From the NCBI GenBank assembly GCA_038251315.1, contig JBBSBK010000022.1:1-41711 (forward strand): 41,711 nucleotides of DNA, in the 5' to 3' direction. Position numbers and translations under genes: made by a program. This document shows positions 7,830 through 16,356 of the stretch, piece by piece. Position 1 is the first letter of the stretch. Every line of letters starts with the position of its first letter. Origin of the DNA: JBBKXP01 sp038251315. GTDB lineage: Bacteria; Pseudomonadota; Alphaproteobacteria; Rhodobacterales; Rhodobacteraceae. The notes under the pieces are model-generated. The model saw only the letters and a list, made by a program, of their open reading frames with translations. It was not told the origin of the DNA and ran no database searches.

Positions 7830-8809
7830 CGCAACTGCGGCGCCGGTCCCAAGGGCAAGATACCAAAGCTCATCAGCCCATTGCGAAACGTAACCGGCAC
7901 ATCCAGCATGTCGGCCCCGCCGGTGATCATCTCGCCCATCCGTTCCCACGTCGGGGCGACGCCGGGGTCGATCAGCCCGGCGTTGGCGGCCAGCGCGATT
8001 AACCCGCGCCAGTCATCGGCCTTGACGTCGATCTGCCCCTCGGCGCGGCCCGATGCATCGGCGGCGACCTGGCCACTGGCCTGAAAAGTCAGGCCTCCCC
8101 AAGTCAGATTCAGATCCTTGACGACAAGGGTTTGCAGGGCGGGCGGTGGGCTCTGGTCCAGATGCCGGTCAAGCGGGCGGTCAAGGGTCAGGGTGGCATC
8201 GGCGCGGGTCAAAGTCAGCGCGGCGGGCAGCGCGTTGGCGGGGTCCAGTTGCGCCTTCAGCGCCGCAGGCAGGGTCAGCGCCGTCAGATCAGCATAAAGC
8301 TCGTAGGTATTGTCGCCCGCCGCCTGCCGCAATGCGACCAACCCCTTGTCGATCCCCGCCTGCCAGCCAAGGCTGGACGCGACGGCCAGCGGTCCGGTTT
8401 CGGCAGTGGCACTGGTCAGCGTCAGGTCGGTATTGGCGGCGACAGCGGCGCTGGCGCGCAAACGGTCGCTGGTTATCGTCAACATCTGGCCGGGAAGCGT
8501 GATGGTCTGGTCATTCGGCCAGATCGCGATGACCTTGTTGGGGAGATAGCTGAGCGCCAGCAACTGAAAGAACGGCGCCTGCCAGCCAATACCCGTAGCC
8601 GGATCGCGCAAGCTGAAATCACTCAGCGTCGTGTCAAACCGGAATGGAAAGCCTCGTGTCGTGACGCTGTCATAGGTCATTTCCCAACCATCCGACTGGA
8701 CCTGCGTCAGCGCCGCCCGTGCGCCGCGTTGCACGGCTGTCGATGCGACGAACCAGTAGCCGCACCAAACAACCCCCAGCGCGATTACGAAAATCAACAG
8801 TTTACGCAA
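7826..8809 (-). CDS. DUF2125 domain-containing protein (membrane-anchored, periplasmic)
   Basis: A 327-residue protein with an N-terminal membrane anchor or signal (residues 3-25, LLIFVIALGVVWCGYWFVAS) and a body matching DUF2125, an alphaproteobacterial family with no known role. The family marks are the GWEMTYDSVTTRGFPFRFDTTL region near residue 42 and a lipid-carrier-like pattern of beta strands. The start codon is TTG at 8809, preceded by AAAGGG; no ATG or GTG nearby would keep the hydrophobic N-terminus. It is divergent from the ChaC-like gene across 65 nt. Confidence 0.85.
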   Translation of the reverse strand: MRKLLIFVIALGVVWCGYWFVASTAVQRGARAALTQVQSDGWEMTYDSVTTRGFPFRFDTTLSDFSLRDPATGIGWQAPFFQLLALSYLPNKVIAIWPNDQTITLPGQMLTITSDRLRASAAVAANTDLTLTSATAETGPLAVASSLGWQAGIDKGLVALRQAAGDNTYELYADLTALTLPAALKAQLDPANALPAALTLTRADATLTLDRPLDRHLDQSPPPALQTLVVKDLNLTWGGLTFQASGQVAADASGRAEGQIDVKADDWRGLIALAANAGLIDPGVAPTWERMGEMITGGADMLDVPVTFRNGLMSFGILPLGPAPQLR

Positions 8810-8874
8810 CGTCCCACCCTTTCAAATCTGGCTTGGCGCGTGTTTACAGGGGCCGCAGAACAAGGGCCAGCATG

Positions 8875-9405
8875 ATGCCGCTATGGGTTTTCGGATACGG
8901 ATCACTTTTGTGGAACCCCGGTTTCACGCCGGCGGAAACGGTGACGGCGCGGCTTGCGGGGTATCACCGCAGTTTCTGCATGCTGTCGATCCACCACCGG
9001 GGAACCGAGGCGGATCCGGGGCTGGTGTTGGCGCTGGATGGACAGGTCGGGGCAAGTTGCACCGGGGTCGCGTTCCGGATCCCCAACAGCGACCGAGACG
9101 CCGTGCTGACGATGCTGCGCGACCGCGAGTTGATTTCATCGGCATATCTTGAACGCGACGTGCCTCTGGACCTGACCGACGGGCGGCGCGTCACCGCACT
9201 GGCCTACGTCATCGACCCGGCGCATGTGCAGTACTGCCATTTCGATCTGGAACGTCAGGCGCAGATGATCGCTCGGGCGACCGGCGGGCGCGGACCGAAC
9301 CATGAATACCTGACCAATACGGCCAGCCACCTGACCGCAATGGGGATCAGCGATCCCGATATGGACTGGCTGGTGGCTCGGGTCGCGCACCTGCGCAACA
9401 TCTAG
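8875..9405 (+). CDS. ChaC-like gamma-glutamylcyclotransferase
   Basis: The 176-residue product matches the ChaC family, which cleaves glutathione to 5-oxoproline and cysteinylglycine. It begins MPLWVFGYGSLLWNPGF, the substrate-phosphate-like loop of the cyclotransferase fold, followed by GYHRSFCMLSIHHRGT and RDRELISSAYLERDVPL, which should hold the catalytic Glu. The C-terminus NHEYLTNTASHLTAMGI is also typical. ATG codons occur at 8872 and 8875; an AAGGG at 8862-8866 is better spaced for 8875. The shared upstream region with the DUF2125 gene is only 65 nt. Confidence 0.92.
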   Translation: MPLWVFGYGSLLWNPGFTPAETVTARLAGYHRSFCMLSIHHRGTEADPGLVLALDGQVGASCTGVAFRIPNSDRDAVLTMLRDRELISSAYLERDVPLDLTDGRRVTALAYVIDPAHVQYCHFDLERQAQMIARATGGRGPNHEYLTNTASHLTAMGISDPDMDWLVARVAHLRNI

Positions 9406-9426
9406 TTGAAATACCTCATATTTGAT

Positions 9427-9455
9427 TTGGGTTTCCCATCGCTTGCCCCTATGGT
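9427..9455 (+). promoter_or_regulatory. possible promoter of the MotA/OmpA-like pair
   Basis: TTGGGT (9427-9432) and TATGGT (9450-9455) are 17 nt apart, 33 nt before the GTG start of the MotA/ExbB-like gene. This is a moderate sigma-70 match in an otherwise non-coding 83-nt gap. Confidence 0.35.
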
Positions 9456-9488
9456 CGGCGCAACCAACAGACGCGAGGAACCTGTCCT

Positions 9489-10664
9489 GTGACGGACAAA
9501 AAGGGGCCCGAGGCCGAGCCGCACTTTACCCAACCCGTTCGCCAGATCACATCGATGCTGGTGGCGCTTGGGCTTGTCATGGCCGGAGTGTTCATTGGTT
9601 TCGTGGCGCTGCGGGCAATTTTCCTGTCCAATGTCTACCTGAACGGGCTGATCCTGACAGTCTTTGTTCTGGGCGTGCTGTCGTGCTTTCGGCAAGTCGT
9701 GCAACTCGCGGTATCGGTACGCTGGATCGAAGGGTTCGCGGTGCAGCGGTCGGGGCACGGTTTCGTGCAGGTGCCATCGTTGCTGGCTCCGTTGGCCACA
9801 TTGCTGCGGTCGCGCGGGGCGCGGATGCACCTGTCGTCGTCGGCCAGCCGGTCGATCCTCGATTCCGTCGCCCAGCGGATCGACGAGGATCGTGAAATTG
9901 CCCGCTACCTCGGCAGCACACTGATTTTCCTCGGGCTTTTGGGCACGTTTTATGGGCTGGCGACGACCGTGCCGGCGCTGGTCGAAACCATCCGGTCGCT
10001 GAACCCCAGCGAAGCCGAAAGCGGGGCAGACATTTTCGCACGCCTGCAAGCCGGGTTGGAAAGCCAGTTGGGTGGCATGGGCACCGCGTTTTCATCGTCA
10101 TTGCTGGGACTTGCGGGGTCATTGGTCGTCGGGCTGCTCGAACTTTTCGCCGGGCACGGGCAAAACCGGTTCTACCGCGAACTCGAGGAATGGCTGTCGT
10201 CGATCACCCGCCTCGGCTTTTCGACCGGCGAGGATGGCGCGGGCGATCAGGCGGTGATGGCGGGGGTGGTCGATCATCTGTCGGAACAAGTCGAGGCCCT
10301 GCAGCGGATGTTCACCCAGTCCGACATCAGCCGTTCTGTGGTCGAGGATCAGATGGGTCAGATGACCGCCGCGGTCACCGCACTGACAACGAGGATGGGC
10401 AACACTGAAACCGACGCCCTCCTGATCCGTGTCGCGACCGGGCAGGACGCCCTGCTGAGCAAACTGCACGAAGGCGGGGTCGACGGCATCGACGCCGAAA
10501 GTCGGATGCGACTGCGGTCGATCGACGTGCAACTACTGCGCATCCTCGAAGAAATGTCGGCCGGGCGGCAGGAAACGATGGCCGACCTGCGCGGCGACAT
10601 CGCCGGGCTGACGCGGGCCCTGCGCCAACCGCGTGGGCGGCCTGACAAACCTGGGCAGGATTAG
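9489..10664 (+). CDS. MotA/TolQ/ExbB-like proton channel protein
   Basis: A 391-residue inner-membrane protein with four likely membrane segments (about 21-46, 51-76, 141-165 and 199-221). The third carries FLGLLGTFYGL, the core signature of MotA/TolQ/ExbB proton-channel subunits, and the fourth contains a small-residue-rich GMGTAFSSSLLGLAG. Residues 240-391 form a long, probably cytoplasmic, helical tail. The start is GTG with AGGAA 8 nt upstream. It is followed 2 nt later by a MotB/OmpA-like gene, so the two should make a channel/stator complex. What it drives is unknown; no flagellar or Ton/Tol genes are nearby. Confidence 0.85.
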   Translation: MTDKKGPEAEPHFTQPVRQITSMLVALGLVMAGVFIGFVALRAIFLSNVYLNGLILTVFVLGVLSCFRQVVQLAVSVRWIEGFAVQRSGHGFVQVPSLLAPLATLLRSRGARMHLSSSASRSILDSVAQRIDEDREIARYLGSTLIFLGLLGTFYGLATTVPALVETIRSLNPSEAESGADIFARLQAGLESQLGGMGTAFSSSLLGLAGSLVVGLLELFAGHGQNRFYRELEEWLSSITRLGFSTGEDGAGDQAVMAGVVDHLSEQVEALQRMFTQSDISRSVVEDQMGQMTAAVTALTTRMGNTETDALLIRVATGQDALLSKLHEGGVDGIDAESRMRLRSIDVQLLRILEEMSAGRQETMADLRGDIAGLTRALRQPRGRPDKPGQD

Positions 10665-10666
10665 GC

Positions 10667-12841
10667 ATGGCGCTGTCACGCCGCGCGCGGGTCAACGGCA
10701 ACATCTGGCCGGGGTTCGTCGATGCGATGACCGGCCTGCTGCTGGTGCTGATGTTCGTGCTGACGATCTTTATGGTGATCCAGTTCGTCCTGCGCGAAAC
10801 CATCACCGGACAGGACAAGCGGCTGGACGAACTGACGGCCGAGATCGCTTCGCTGGCGCAGGCGCTGGGGCTGGAACAGGATCGTTCAGCGACATTGGGC
10901 GCGCAGGTCGGCACCCTGTCGACGACCGTGTCGGCGATGTCGGACGAGGCCGACGCGCAAGGAGCGTTGATCGCCCGATTGACGGGTGAACGCGACACAG
11001 CATCGGCAGCGCTTGTCGCCGCCCAAAACCAGATCACCGGATTCGAGGCGCAAGTGGCCGGACTGCTTGCCCAGCGAACCGATCTGCGCACCCAAGTGGC
11101 TGGGCTCGCCGCCGATCAGACCCGGCTGTTGTCCGATCAGGACGCGCTGAACCTCGCGCTGGCGCAGGCCCGGACCGAGATTGACGCCGGGACCGAAGCC
11201 GCCCGTCTGGCCGCCGCACGGCGCGAGGCGCTCGAGGCGCTGGTCGCCAGTCTGGAATCTGCGGGCACAGCCAGCGGCACCCGGATTTCGGAACTCCAAG
11301 CGGCGCAGATCGCCGATGCGGCGGCGGCCGAGGCATTGCGGGCGCGTTTGGAAAATGCCGACACCGAACTGACGGCGATGACCCTCGCGCTGGAACAGCA
11401 ACGGCGTGAGGCGGAGAATACACTGACCTTGCTGGCCGCAGCACGGGCTGCGACGGCCGATCTGGACATGAAACTCGCCGCTGCCCTGCTGGCCGAGCAA
11501 CAGACGGAAAACGATCTTACGCAGGCTCTGAACGCCGGCGATGATCTTGACGCGCGGCTGATCGCGGCCCTGTCGTTGCAAGACACAACAGCTGCCGATC
11601 TGGCCGCAGCGCGCGATCAGCTGGCCGCCGTGTCGACCGACCGCGACAATCTGTCGGCGCAACTGGCCGCCGCGTTGACGGCGAACGATGTGGCAAGTGG
11701 CGATCTGGAGACGGCCAAGGCGGCGCTGGATGCCGCTCTTGCCGATGCCAGTCTGGACCGCGCGGCGATCGAGGAACGGCTGGCCGCGGCGGTGCTGGCG
11801 CAGCAGGCGACAAAGGCCGAACTGGACGCCGCGCGGGCCGAAACGGCTGAGACCGCAACCGCCCGCGCGACGCTCGAACAACGTCTGGCCGAGGCGCTGT
11901 TGGCACGCCAATCGCTTGAAGCACAGGTGGCATCGCTGTCAGAAACCCGCACCGAAACAGAAACCGACCGCGCCAGCCTCGAGGCGCGGCTGGCCCAGGC
12001 GATGGCGGCGATCGCGGCAGCGCAGTCCGACGCCGGGGCGCAGATGTCCGAGGCGGAACGGCAGGCGGCGCTTTTGGCGACCGCCAATGCCGCACTTTCA
12101 CAGGAACAGGCTCTCTCGGCGGATAGTCAGCGGCAGGTTGCCCTGCTGAACGCGCAGGTGAGCGAATTGCGCAACCAGATCGGCAGTCTGCAGGCGCTGC
12201 TGGATTTGGCCGACGAAACTGACGTGGCGTCAAACGTGCAGATCCAGTCGCTCGGGTCGCAGTTGAATACCGCACTGGCCCGCGCCGCTGCCGAAGAACG
12301 TCGTCGCCGCGAGCTGGAAGAGGCCGAGCGGATCAGGCTTGAGGCCGAGCGTGATCGGCTGACCGCCGAAACCCAGAACCTTGAACGCTACAAATCCGAA
12401 TTCTTTGGCGAGCTGCGCGATGTCCTGTCAGGGCAGGACGGCATCCGCATCGAAGGCGACCGGTTCGTGTTTTCCTCGGAAGTGTTGTTCCCGCAGGGCA
12501 GTGCGACACTGTCGGAGACTGGTAAGGCCGAGATCGCCAAGGTCGCCGCGATCCTGCGCGATGTCGCTGCCAACATCCCGCCCAATATCGACTGGATCAT
12601 CCGGGTTGACGGCCATACCGACGACGTGCCGCTCAGCGGGTTTGGCGAATTTGCCAATAACTGGGAACTTTCTCAGGCACGGGCGCTGTCGGTCGTCCTC
12701 TACATGATCGACAGTGAAGGAATTGCGCCGGACCGGCTGGCGGCGAACGGCTTTGGTGAATTCCAGCCCGTCAATCCCGCTGAAAGCGACGCCGCCCGCG
12801 CCCAGAACCGGCGGATCGAGTTGAAGCTGACAGAGCGGTAG
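10667..12841 (+). CDS. MotB/OmpA-like protein with a giant periplasmic coiled coil
   Basis: A 724-residue protein with one N-terminal membrane helix (about 17-42) containing Asp19 in WPGFVDAMTGLLLVLMF, the position of the proton-carrying Asp of MotB, and a C-terminal OmpA-like peptidoglycan-binding domain (about 600-724) with HTDD (650-653) and an NRRIEL ending. Between them lie about 540 residues of Ala/Leu/Glu/Gln-rich coiled coil, including near-repeats whose anchors recur at residues 266, 294, 329, 368, 403 and 438. By MotB topology the coil should be periplasmic. It is paired with the MotA/ExbB-like gene. The architecture is supported; the function is unknown. Confidence 0.85.
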   Translation: MALSRRARVNGNIWPGFVDAMTGLLLVLMFVLTIFMVIQFVLRETITGQDKRLDELTAEIASLAQALGLEQDRSATLGAQVGTLSTTVSAMSDEADAQGALIARLTGERDTASAALVAAQNQITGFEAQVAGLLAQRTDLRTQVAGLAADQTRLLSDQDALNLALAQARTEIDAGTEAARLAAARREALEALVASLESAGTASGTRISELQAAQIADAAAAEALRARLENADTELTAMTLALEQQRREAENTLTLLAAARAATADLDMKLAAALLAEQQTENDLTQALNAGDDLDARLIAALSLQDTTAADLAAARDQLAAVSTDRDNLSAQLAAALTANDVASGDLETAKAALDAALADASLDRAAIEERLAAAVLAQQATKAELDAARAETAETATARATLEQRLAEALLARQSLEAQVASLSETRTETETDRASLEARLAQAMAAIAAAQSDAGAQMSEAERQAALLATANAALSQEQALSADSQRQVALLNAQVSELRNQIGSLQALLDLADETDVASNVQIQSLGSQLNTALARAAAEERRRRELEEAERIRLEAERDRLTAETQNLERYKSEFFGELRDVLSGQDGIRIEGDRFVFSSEVLFPQGSATLSETGKAEIAKVAAILRDVAANIPPNIDWIIRVDGHTDDVPLSGFGEFANNWELSQARALSVVLYMIDSEGIAPDRLAANGFGEFQPVNPAESDAARAQNRRIELKLTER

Positions 12842-12843
12842 AC

Positions 12844-12863
12844 AAGGCTTCTGCAAAAGCCTT
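12844..12863. terminator. hairpin between convergent genes
   Basis: AAGGCTT (12844-12850) and AAGCCTT (12857-12863) form a perfect 7-bp stem with a 6-nt loop, just after the stop of the OmpA-like gene and 30 nt before the stop of the M23 peptidase. There is no long T-run on either strand, so termination would be weak or protein-assisted. Confidence 0.4.
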
Positions 12864-12892
12864 CGTAAAACGCTTCCATGCGCTTTCCCGTC

Positions 12893-13852
12893 TTAGTCAA
12901 CGACGATCGTCGTGACGTCTTGAACCAGAACGGCCCCGTCGCGCACCAGCACGATGGACCCGGTGTAGCCCCCGTAAGGCCATCCTCCCGGCGGGCTACG
13001 CCGACCCGCCGCGCGGAAAAATTGCGCCTGAGCCCTGTCGATTGCGAAGTCCTGACCGATCACCTTGCCGCCCGGTCCAGAAATGGTCAGTTGCAGAACA
13101 TCCCCCGCCCGACTGCCAAAGGCAAAGGCCCAGAGCACCAATGCATCGTCGCGCGAAAGGGCTGTCGCCGCCGCTGTCCCGGCCTTGACGGTGTCGTATT
13201 CGGGCACACCGGTCGCGAAACCCGCACTGATCAACCCGGCCGCCGGAGTGGCTGGCGGGTCTTGCCACAGGGTGCTGTCGCCGGGGGTCGCGCAGGTCGT
13301 CACGCCGTCTGGGTCAAACGGATCAACCACCGCACCGTCATGGCGCACCGACAAGTGCAGGTGCGGGAATTCGGTTTCGCCGGACAGGCCGACCCGGCCG
13401 ATCACGGCGCCCATCGCCACGCGCTGCCCCGGTTGAACCTGAACCGATCCCTGCTCCATATGGCAATACTGCGTTTCCCACCCGTCGGCATGGCCGATGA
13501 CGACGCCGTTGCCGCATTCCCGCTCGCTTACGTCGGGTGCGCCGGGCTGGCCCTGGAGGATGTCGGGCATGTCATCACGCACACCGTGGACCATGCCGGG
13601 TGCGGCGGCCAGAACATTAACGCCAGCGGCCTGAGCAGCCAAAGACGGAAGGGCGAAATCGGTGCCCTTGTGTCCATCATAGGTCAACCCGCCACACATG
13701 AAATCCGTGGCCCCCGGCCCCGGATCGTGGTCGGTGAATTGCTGAATGTAACAGGTTTTGCCCGGTTGGCAGGCAATTGGCAGGGCCAGCAGCAGATCGC
13801 CGGCCGCAGCGGGTGCGGCGAAGGCCAGCAGCAAAGCCGCCAGCCCACGCAT
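12893..13852 (-). CDS. M23-family (LytM-like) metallopeptidase
   Basis: A 319-residue secreted protein with a signal peptide (residues 1-17, LAALLLAFAAPAAAG) and a LytM/peptidase M23 domain. The zinc ligands are visible: His61 and Asp65 in HKGTDFA, and His166 within FPHLHLSV (His164 as the catalytic partner); His131 sits in the YCHM counterpart of the usual YxHL. Such enzymes cut peptidoglycan cross-links or regulate amidases. Residues 200-319 are an extra C-terminal region of beta character. It starts 2 nt after the clpA stop and is probably cotranscribed with clpA. Confidence 0.9.
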   Translation of the reverse strand: MRGLAALLLAFAAPAAAGDLLLALPIACQPGKTCYIQQFTDHDPGPGATDFMCGGLTYDGHKGTDFALPSLAAQAAGVNVLAAAPGMVHGVRDDMPDILQGQPGAPDVSERECGNGVVIGHADGWETQYCHMEQGSVQVQPGQRVAMGAVIGRVGLSGETEFPHLHLSVRHDGAVVDPFDPDGVTTCATPGDSTLWQDPPATPAAGLISAGFATGVPEYDTVKAGTAAATALSRDDALVLWAFAFGSRAGDVLQLTISGPGGKVIGQDFAIDRAQAQFFRAAGRRSPPGGWPYGGYTGSIVLVRDGAVLVQDVTTIVVD

Positions 13853-13854
13853 CG

Positions 13855-16176
13855 TTATTCCGCCGTCAGCAGTGGCGGCTTGTTTCCTGCCAAGCGGGCT
13901 TGCTGGGGTTCTTGGATCTCCAGATCCAGTTTGCCGTCCTTGACGCCAACCTTGACCAGCCCACCCTTCATCAGGTTGCCGAACAACAATTCTTCGGCGA
14001 GCGGTTTCTTGATGTACTCCTGGATCACGCGGCCCAGCGGACGCGCCCCCATCTTGTCGTCGTAGCCCTTGTCAGCCAACCATGCGGCCGCCTTGGGGGA
14101 CAGCTCGATGTGGACATGGCGGTCGATCAGTTGCGCCTCGAGTTGCAGGACGAACTTTTCGACGACCTGCAGGATCACCTCTTTCGGCAAGGCACCAAAG
14201 GAAATCACTGCATCCAGACGGTTGCGGAATTCCGGCGTGAACAGCTTTTCAATTGCGGCAATATCCTCGCCGGTGCGCCGTTCGCGGCCGAACCCGATCG
14301 CCTCTTGTGCCTGTTCCATCGCGCCTGCGTTGCTGGTCATGATGAGGATCACGTTGCGGAAATCCACCGTCCGGCCGTTATGGTCGGTCAGTTTGCCGTG
14401 GTCCATGACCTGCAACAGAATGTTGTACACATCCGGGTGTGCCTTTTCCATTTCGTCCAGCAGCAGCACACAGTGCGGGTGCTGGTCGACGCCGTCGGTC
14501 AGCATGCCGCCCTGATCGAAACCGACATAGCCCGGCGGTGCGCCGATCAGGCGGGATACAGCGTGTTTCTCCATGTATTCCGACATGTCAAAGCGCAGCA
14601 GTTCGACGCCCAGGCTGTCGGCCAGCTGTTTGGCGACCTCGGTCTTGCCGACGCCTGTCGGCCCGGCGAACAGGTAGTTGCCGATTGGCTTTTCCGGTTC
14701 GCGCAGGCCGGCACGGGCCAGTTTGATCGCGGATGCCAGCGCCTCGATGGCGGCATCTTGCCCGAAAACGACCCGCTTCAGCGACTTTTCAAGGTCTTTC
14801 AACACCTCTGCGTCGTCCTTGCTGACGTTCTTCGGCGGTATCCGGGCGATCTTGGCCACAACGGCCTCGATCTCCTTGATGCCAATGGTCTTGCGCCGTT
14901 TGGACTCCGCCACCAGATGTTGTGCCGCACCGGCCTCGTCGATCACGTCGATAGCCTTGTCGGGCAGTTTACGGTCGTTGATATACCGGGCCGACAGTTC
15001 CACCGCCGATTTGATCGCGTCGGCGGTGTATTTGATATTGTGGTGATCCTCGAAGTAGGGCTTGAGGCCGCGCAGGATCTTGATCGAATCCTCGACCGAG
15101 GGTTCGTTCACGTCGATCTTCTGGAACCGGCGTGCAAGCGCGCGGTCTTTTTCGAAATGCTGGCGGAACTCCTTGTAGGTGGTCGACCCCATGCAGCGCA
15201 GTTTGCCACCCTGCAGCGCAGGTTTCAGCAGGTTGGAGGCATCCATCGCCCCGCCCGACGTGGCCCCGGCCCCGATGACCGTGTGAATTTCGTCGATGAA
15301 CAGGACGGCATCGTCGTGTTCTTCCATCTCGGTCATCACGGCCTTCAGCCGCTCTTCGAAATCGCCGCGATAGCGGGTGCCGGCCAGCAACGCACCCATG
15401 TCGAGCGAATAGATCGTCGCGTGTGCGAGCACCTCAGGCACTTCGCCCTTGACGATCTTGTAGGCCAAACCTTCGGCAATCGCCGTTTTGCCGACACCGG
15501 GGTCACCGACCAGCAGCGGGTTGTTCTTGCGGCGGCGGCACAGCACCTGAATGCAGCGTTCAACCTCGTGATCGCGGCCAATCAGCGGGTCAACGTCGCC
15601 CTTTCTCGACTTCGCGTTCAGGTCCACGCAATATTTCTGCAACGCAGTTTCCTTTTGGTCACCTTCGGTCACCGGGGCGGATTCATGTTCTTCGTTCTTG
15701 GCACCCGTCACCGGGCGGATTTCGCCGTAAGCCGGATCCTTGGCGACGCCATGGGCGATGAAGTTAACCGCGTCGTAGCGGGTCATGTCCTGATCCTGCA
15801 GGAAATAGGCGGCATTGCTTTCGCGTTCGGCAAAGATCGCGACCAGCACATTGGCGCCCGTCACCTCGGTCCGGCCCGACGATTGCACATGGATCGCGGC
15901 GCGCTGGATTACCCGCTGGAACGCGGCTGTTGGCACCGCTTCGGACCCTTCGACGTCGGTGATGAGCGTCGCCAGATCGTCCTCGATGAATTCCTCGAGC
16001 GATTTGCGCAGTTCGGTCAGATCGACCGAGCATGCCTTCATCACCCGCGCAGCGTCGGGTTCATCGATCAGAGCCAGCAACAGGTGTTCAAGGGTGGCAA
16101 GTTCGTGGCGGCGTGCATTTGCCAGCGCCAGCGCGGCGTGAATCGACTGCTCGAGCGTGTTTGAAAATGACGGCAC
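13855..16176 (-). CDS. clpA: ATP-dependent Clp protease ATP-binding subunit ClpA
   Basis: A 773-residue AAA+ unfoldase that feeds proteins into ClpP. It shows Clp N-repeats (about 1-145), a first AAA module with GDPGVGKT (224-231) and VLFIDE (291-296), a second with GPTGVGKT (505-512) and LLLDEMEKAH, and the ClpP-docking loop IGFG (627-630). The start is GTG at 16176 (read as MPSFSNTLEQ), with AAGGAG 8 nt upstream. An upstream ATG at 16290 would add residues unlike the family. clpS, often upstream in alphaproteobacteria, is not here. A promoter with an inverted repeat and a leader hairpin precede the gene. Confidence 0.96.
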   Translation of the reverse strand: MPSFSNTLEQSIHAALALANARRHELATLEHLLLALIDEPDAARVMKACSVDLTELRKSLEEFIEDDLATLITDVEGSEAVPTAAFQRVIQRAAIHVQSSGRTEVTGANVLVAIFAERESNAAYFLQDQDMTRYDAVNFIAHGVAKDPAYGEIRPVTGAKNEEHESAPVTEGDQKETALQKYCVDLNAKSRKGDVDPLIGRDHEVERCIQVLCRRRKNNPLLVGDPGVGKTAIAEGLAYKIVKGEVPEVLAHATIYSLDMGALLAGTRYRGDFEERLKAVMTEMEEHDDAVLFIDEIHTVIGAGATSGGAMDASNLLKPALQGGKLRCMGSTTYKEFRQHFEKDRALARRFQKIDVNEPSVEDSIKILRGLKPYFEDHHNIKYTADAIKSAVELSARYINDRKLPDKAIDVIDEAGAAQHLVAESKRRKTIGIKEIEAVVAKIARIPPKNVSKDDAEVLKDLEKSLKRVVFGQDAAIEALASAIKLARAGLREPEKPIGNYLFAGPTGVGKTEVAKQLADSLGVELLRFDMSEYMEKHAVSRLIGAPPGYVGFDQGGMLTDGVDQHPHCVLLLDEMEKAHPDVYNILLQVMDHGKLTDHNGRTVDFRNVILIMTSNAGAMEQAQEAIGFGRERRTGEDIAAIEKLFTPEFRNRLDAVISFGALPKEVILQVVEKFVLQLEAQLIDRHVHIELSPKAAAWLADKGYDDKMGARPLGRVIQEYIKKPLAEELLFGNLMKGGLVKVGVKDGKLDLEIQEPQQARLAGNKPPLLTAE

Positions 16177-16203
16177 CTGACGTGCTCCTTTATCAACGGG
16201 GGC

Positions 16204-16226
16204 CAGAAGGGCGAAGGCCCATTCTG
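16204..16226 (-). other. hairpin in the clpA mRNA leader
   Basis: CAGAA+GGGC (16204-16212) pairs with GCCC+TTCTG (16217-16226), giving nine base pairs, one bulged base (16221) and a 4-nt loop. It lies between the predicted transcription start (about 16231) and the ribosome-binding site (16185-16190), about 14 nt from the latter. It could shape clpA translation or mRNA stability. Confidence 0.4.
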
Positions 16227-16237
16227 ACCGTGGCCTC

Positions 16238-16271
16238 ATATGTTTAAGGTTTGCTTTCGCGGTCAAACCTT
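16238..16271 (-). promoter_or_regulatory. clpA promoter overlapped by an inverted repeat
   Basis: On the minus strand TTGACC (16261-16266) and ACATAT (16238-16243) are 17 nt apart, a good sigma-70 match. An inverted repeat AAGGTTT (16246-16252) / AAACCTT (16265-16271) starts in the -35 element and ends in the spacer, as expected for a regulator binding site. The inferred leader is about 55 nt long. Confidence 0.5.
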
Positions 16272-16356
16272 CAAGAACTATTTTGTGCAACCCCCCTCAC
16301 ATTTCGTTGGGTGAGGCGTCGGAGGCATGTTTTTCGACACATTTCTGCCGCAATGC

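Noticed and set aside
9489..12841. Zorya-type anti-phage system
   Set aside because: ZorA/ZorB are also MotA/MotB-like, but in Zorya the long tail is on ZorA and helicase or nuclease genes (ZorC/D or ZorE) follow. Here the long coil is on the MotB-like protein and no effector gene is present.
13777..16164. 795-codon frame opposite clpA
   Set aside because: The clpA strand has complete AAA+ motifs and a normal length. The opposite frame shows only His/Asp/Gln-rich low-complexity sequence, the usual shadow.
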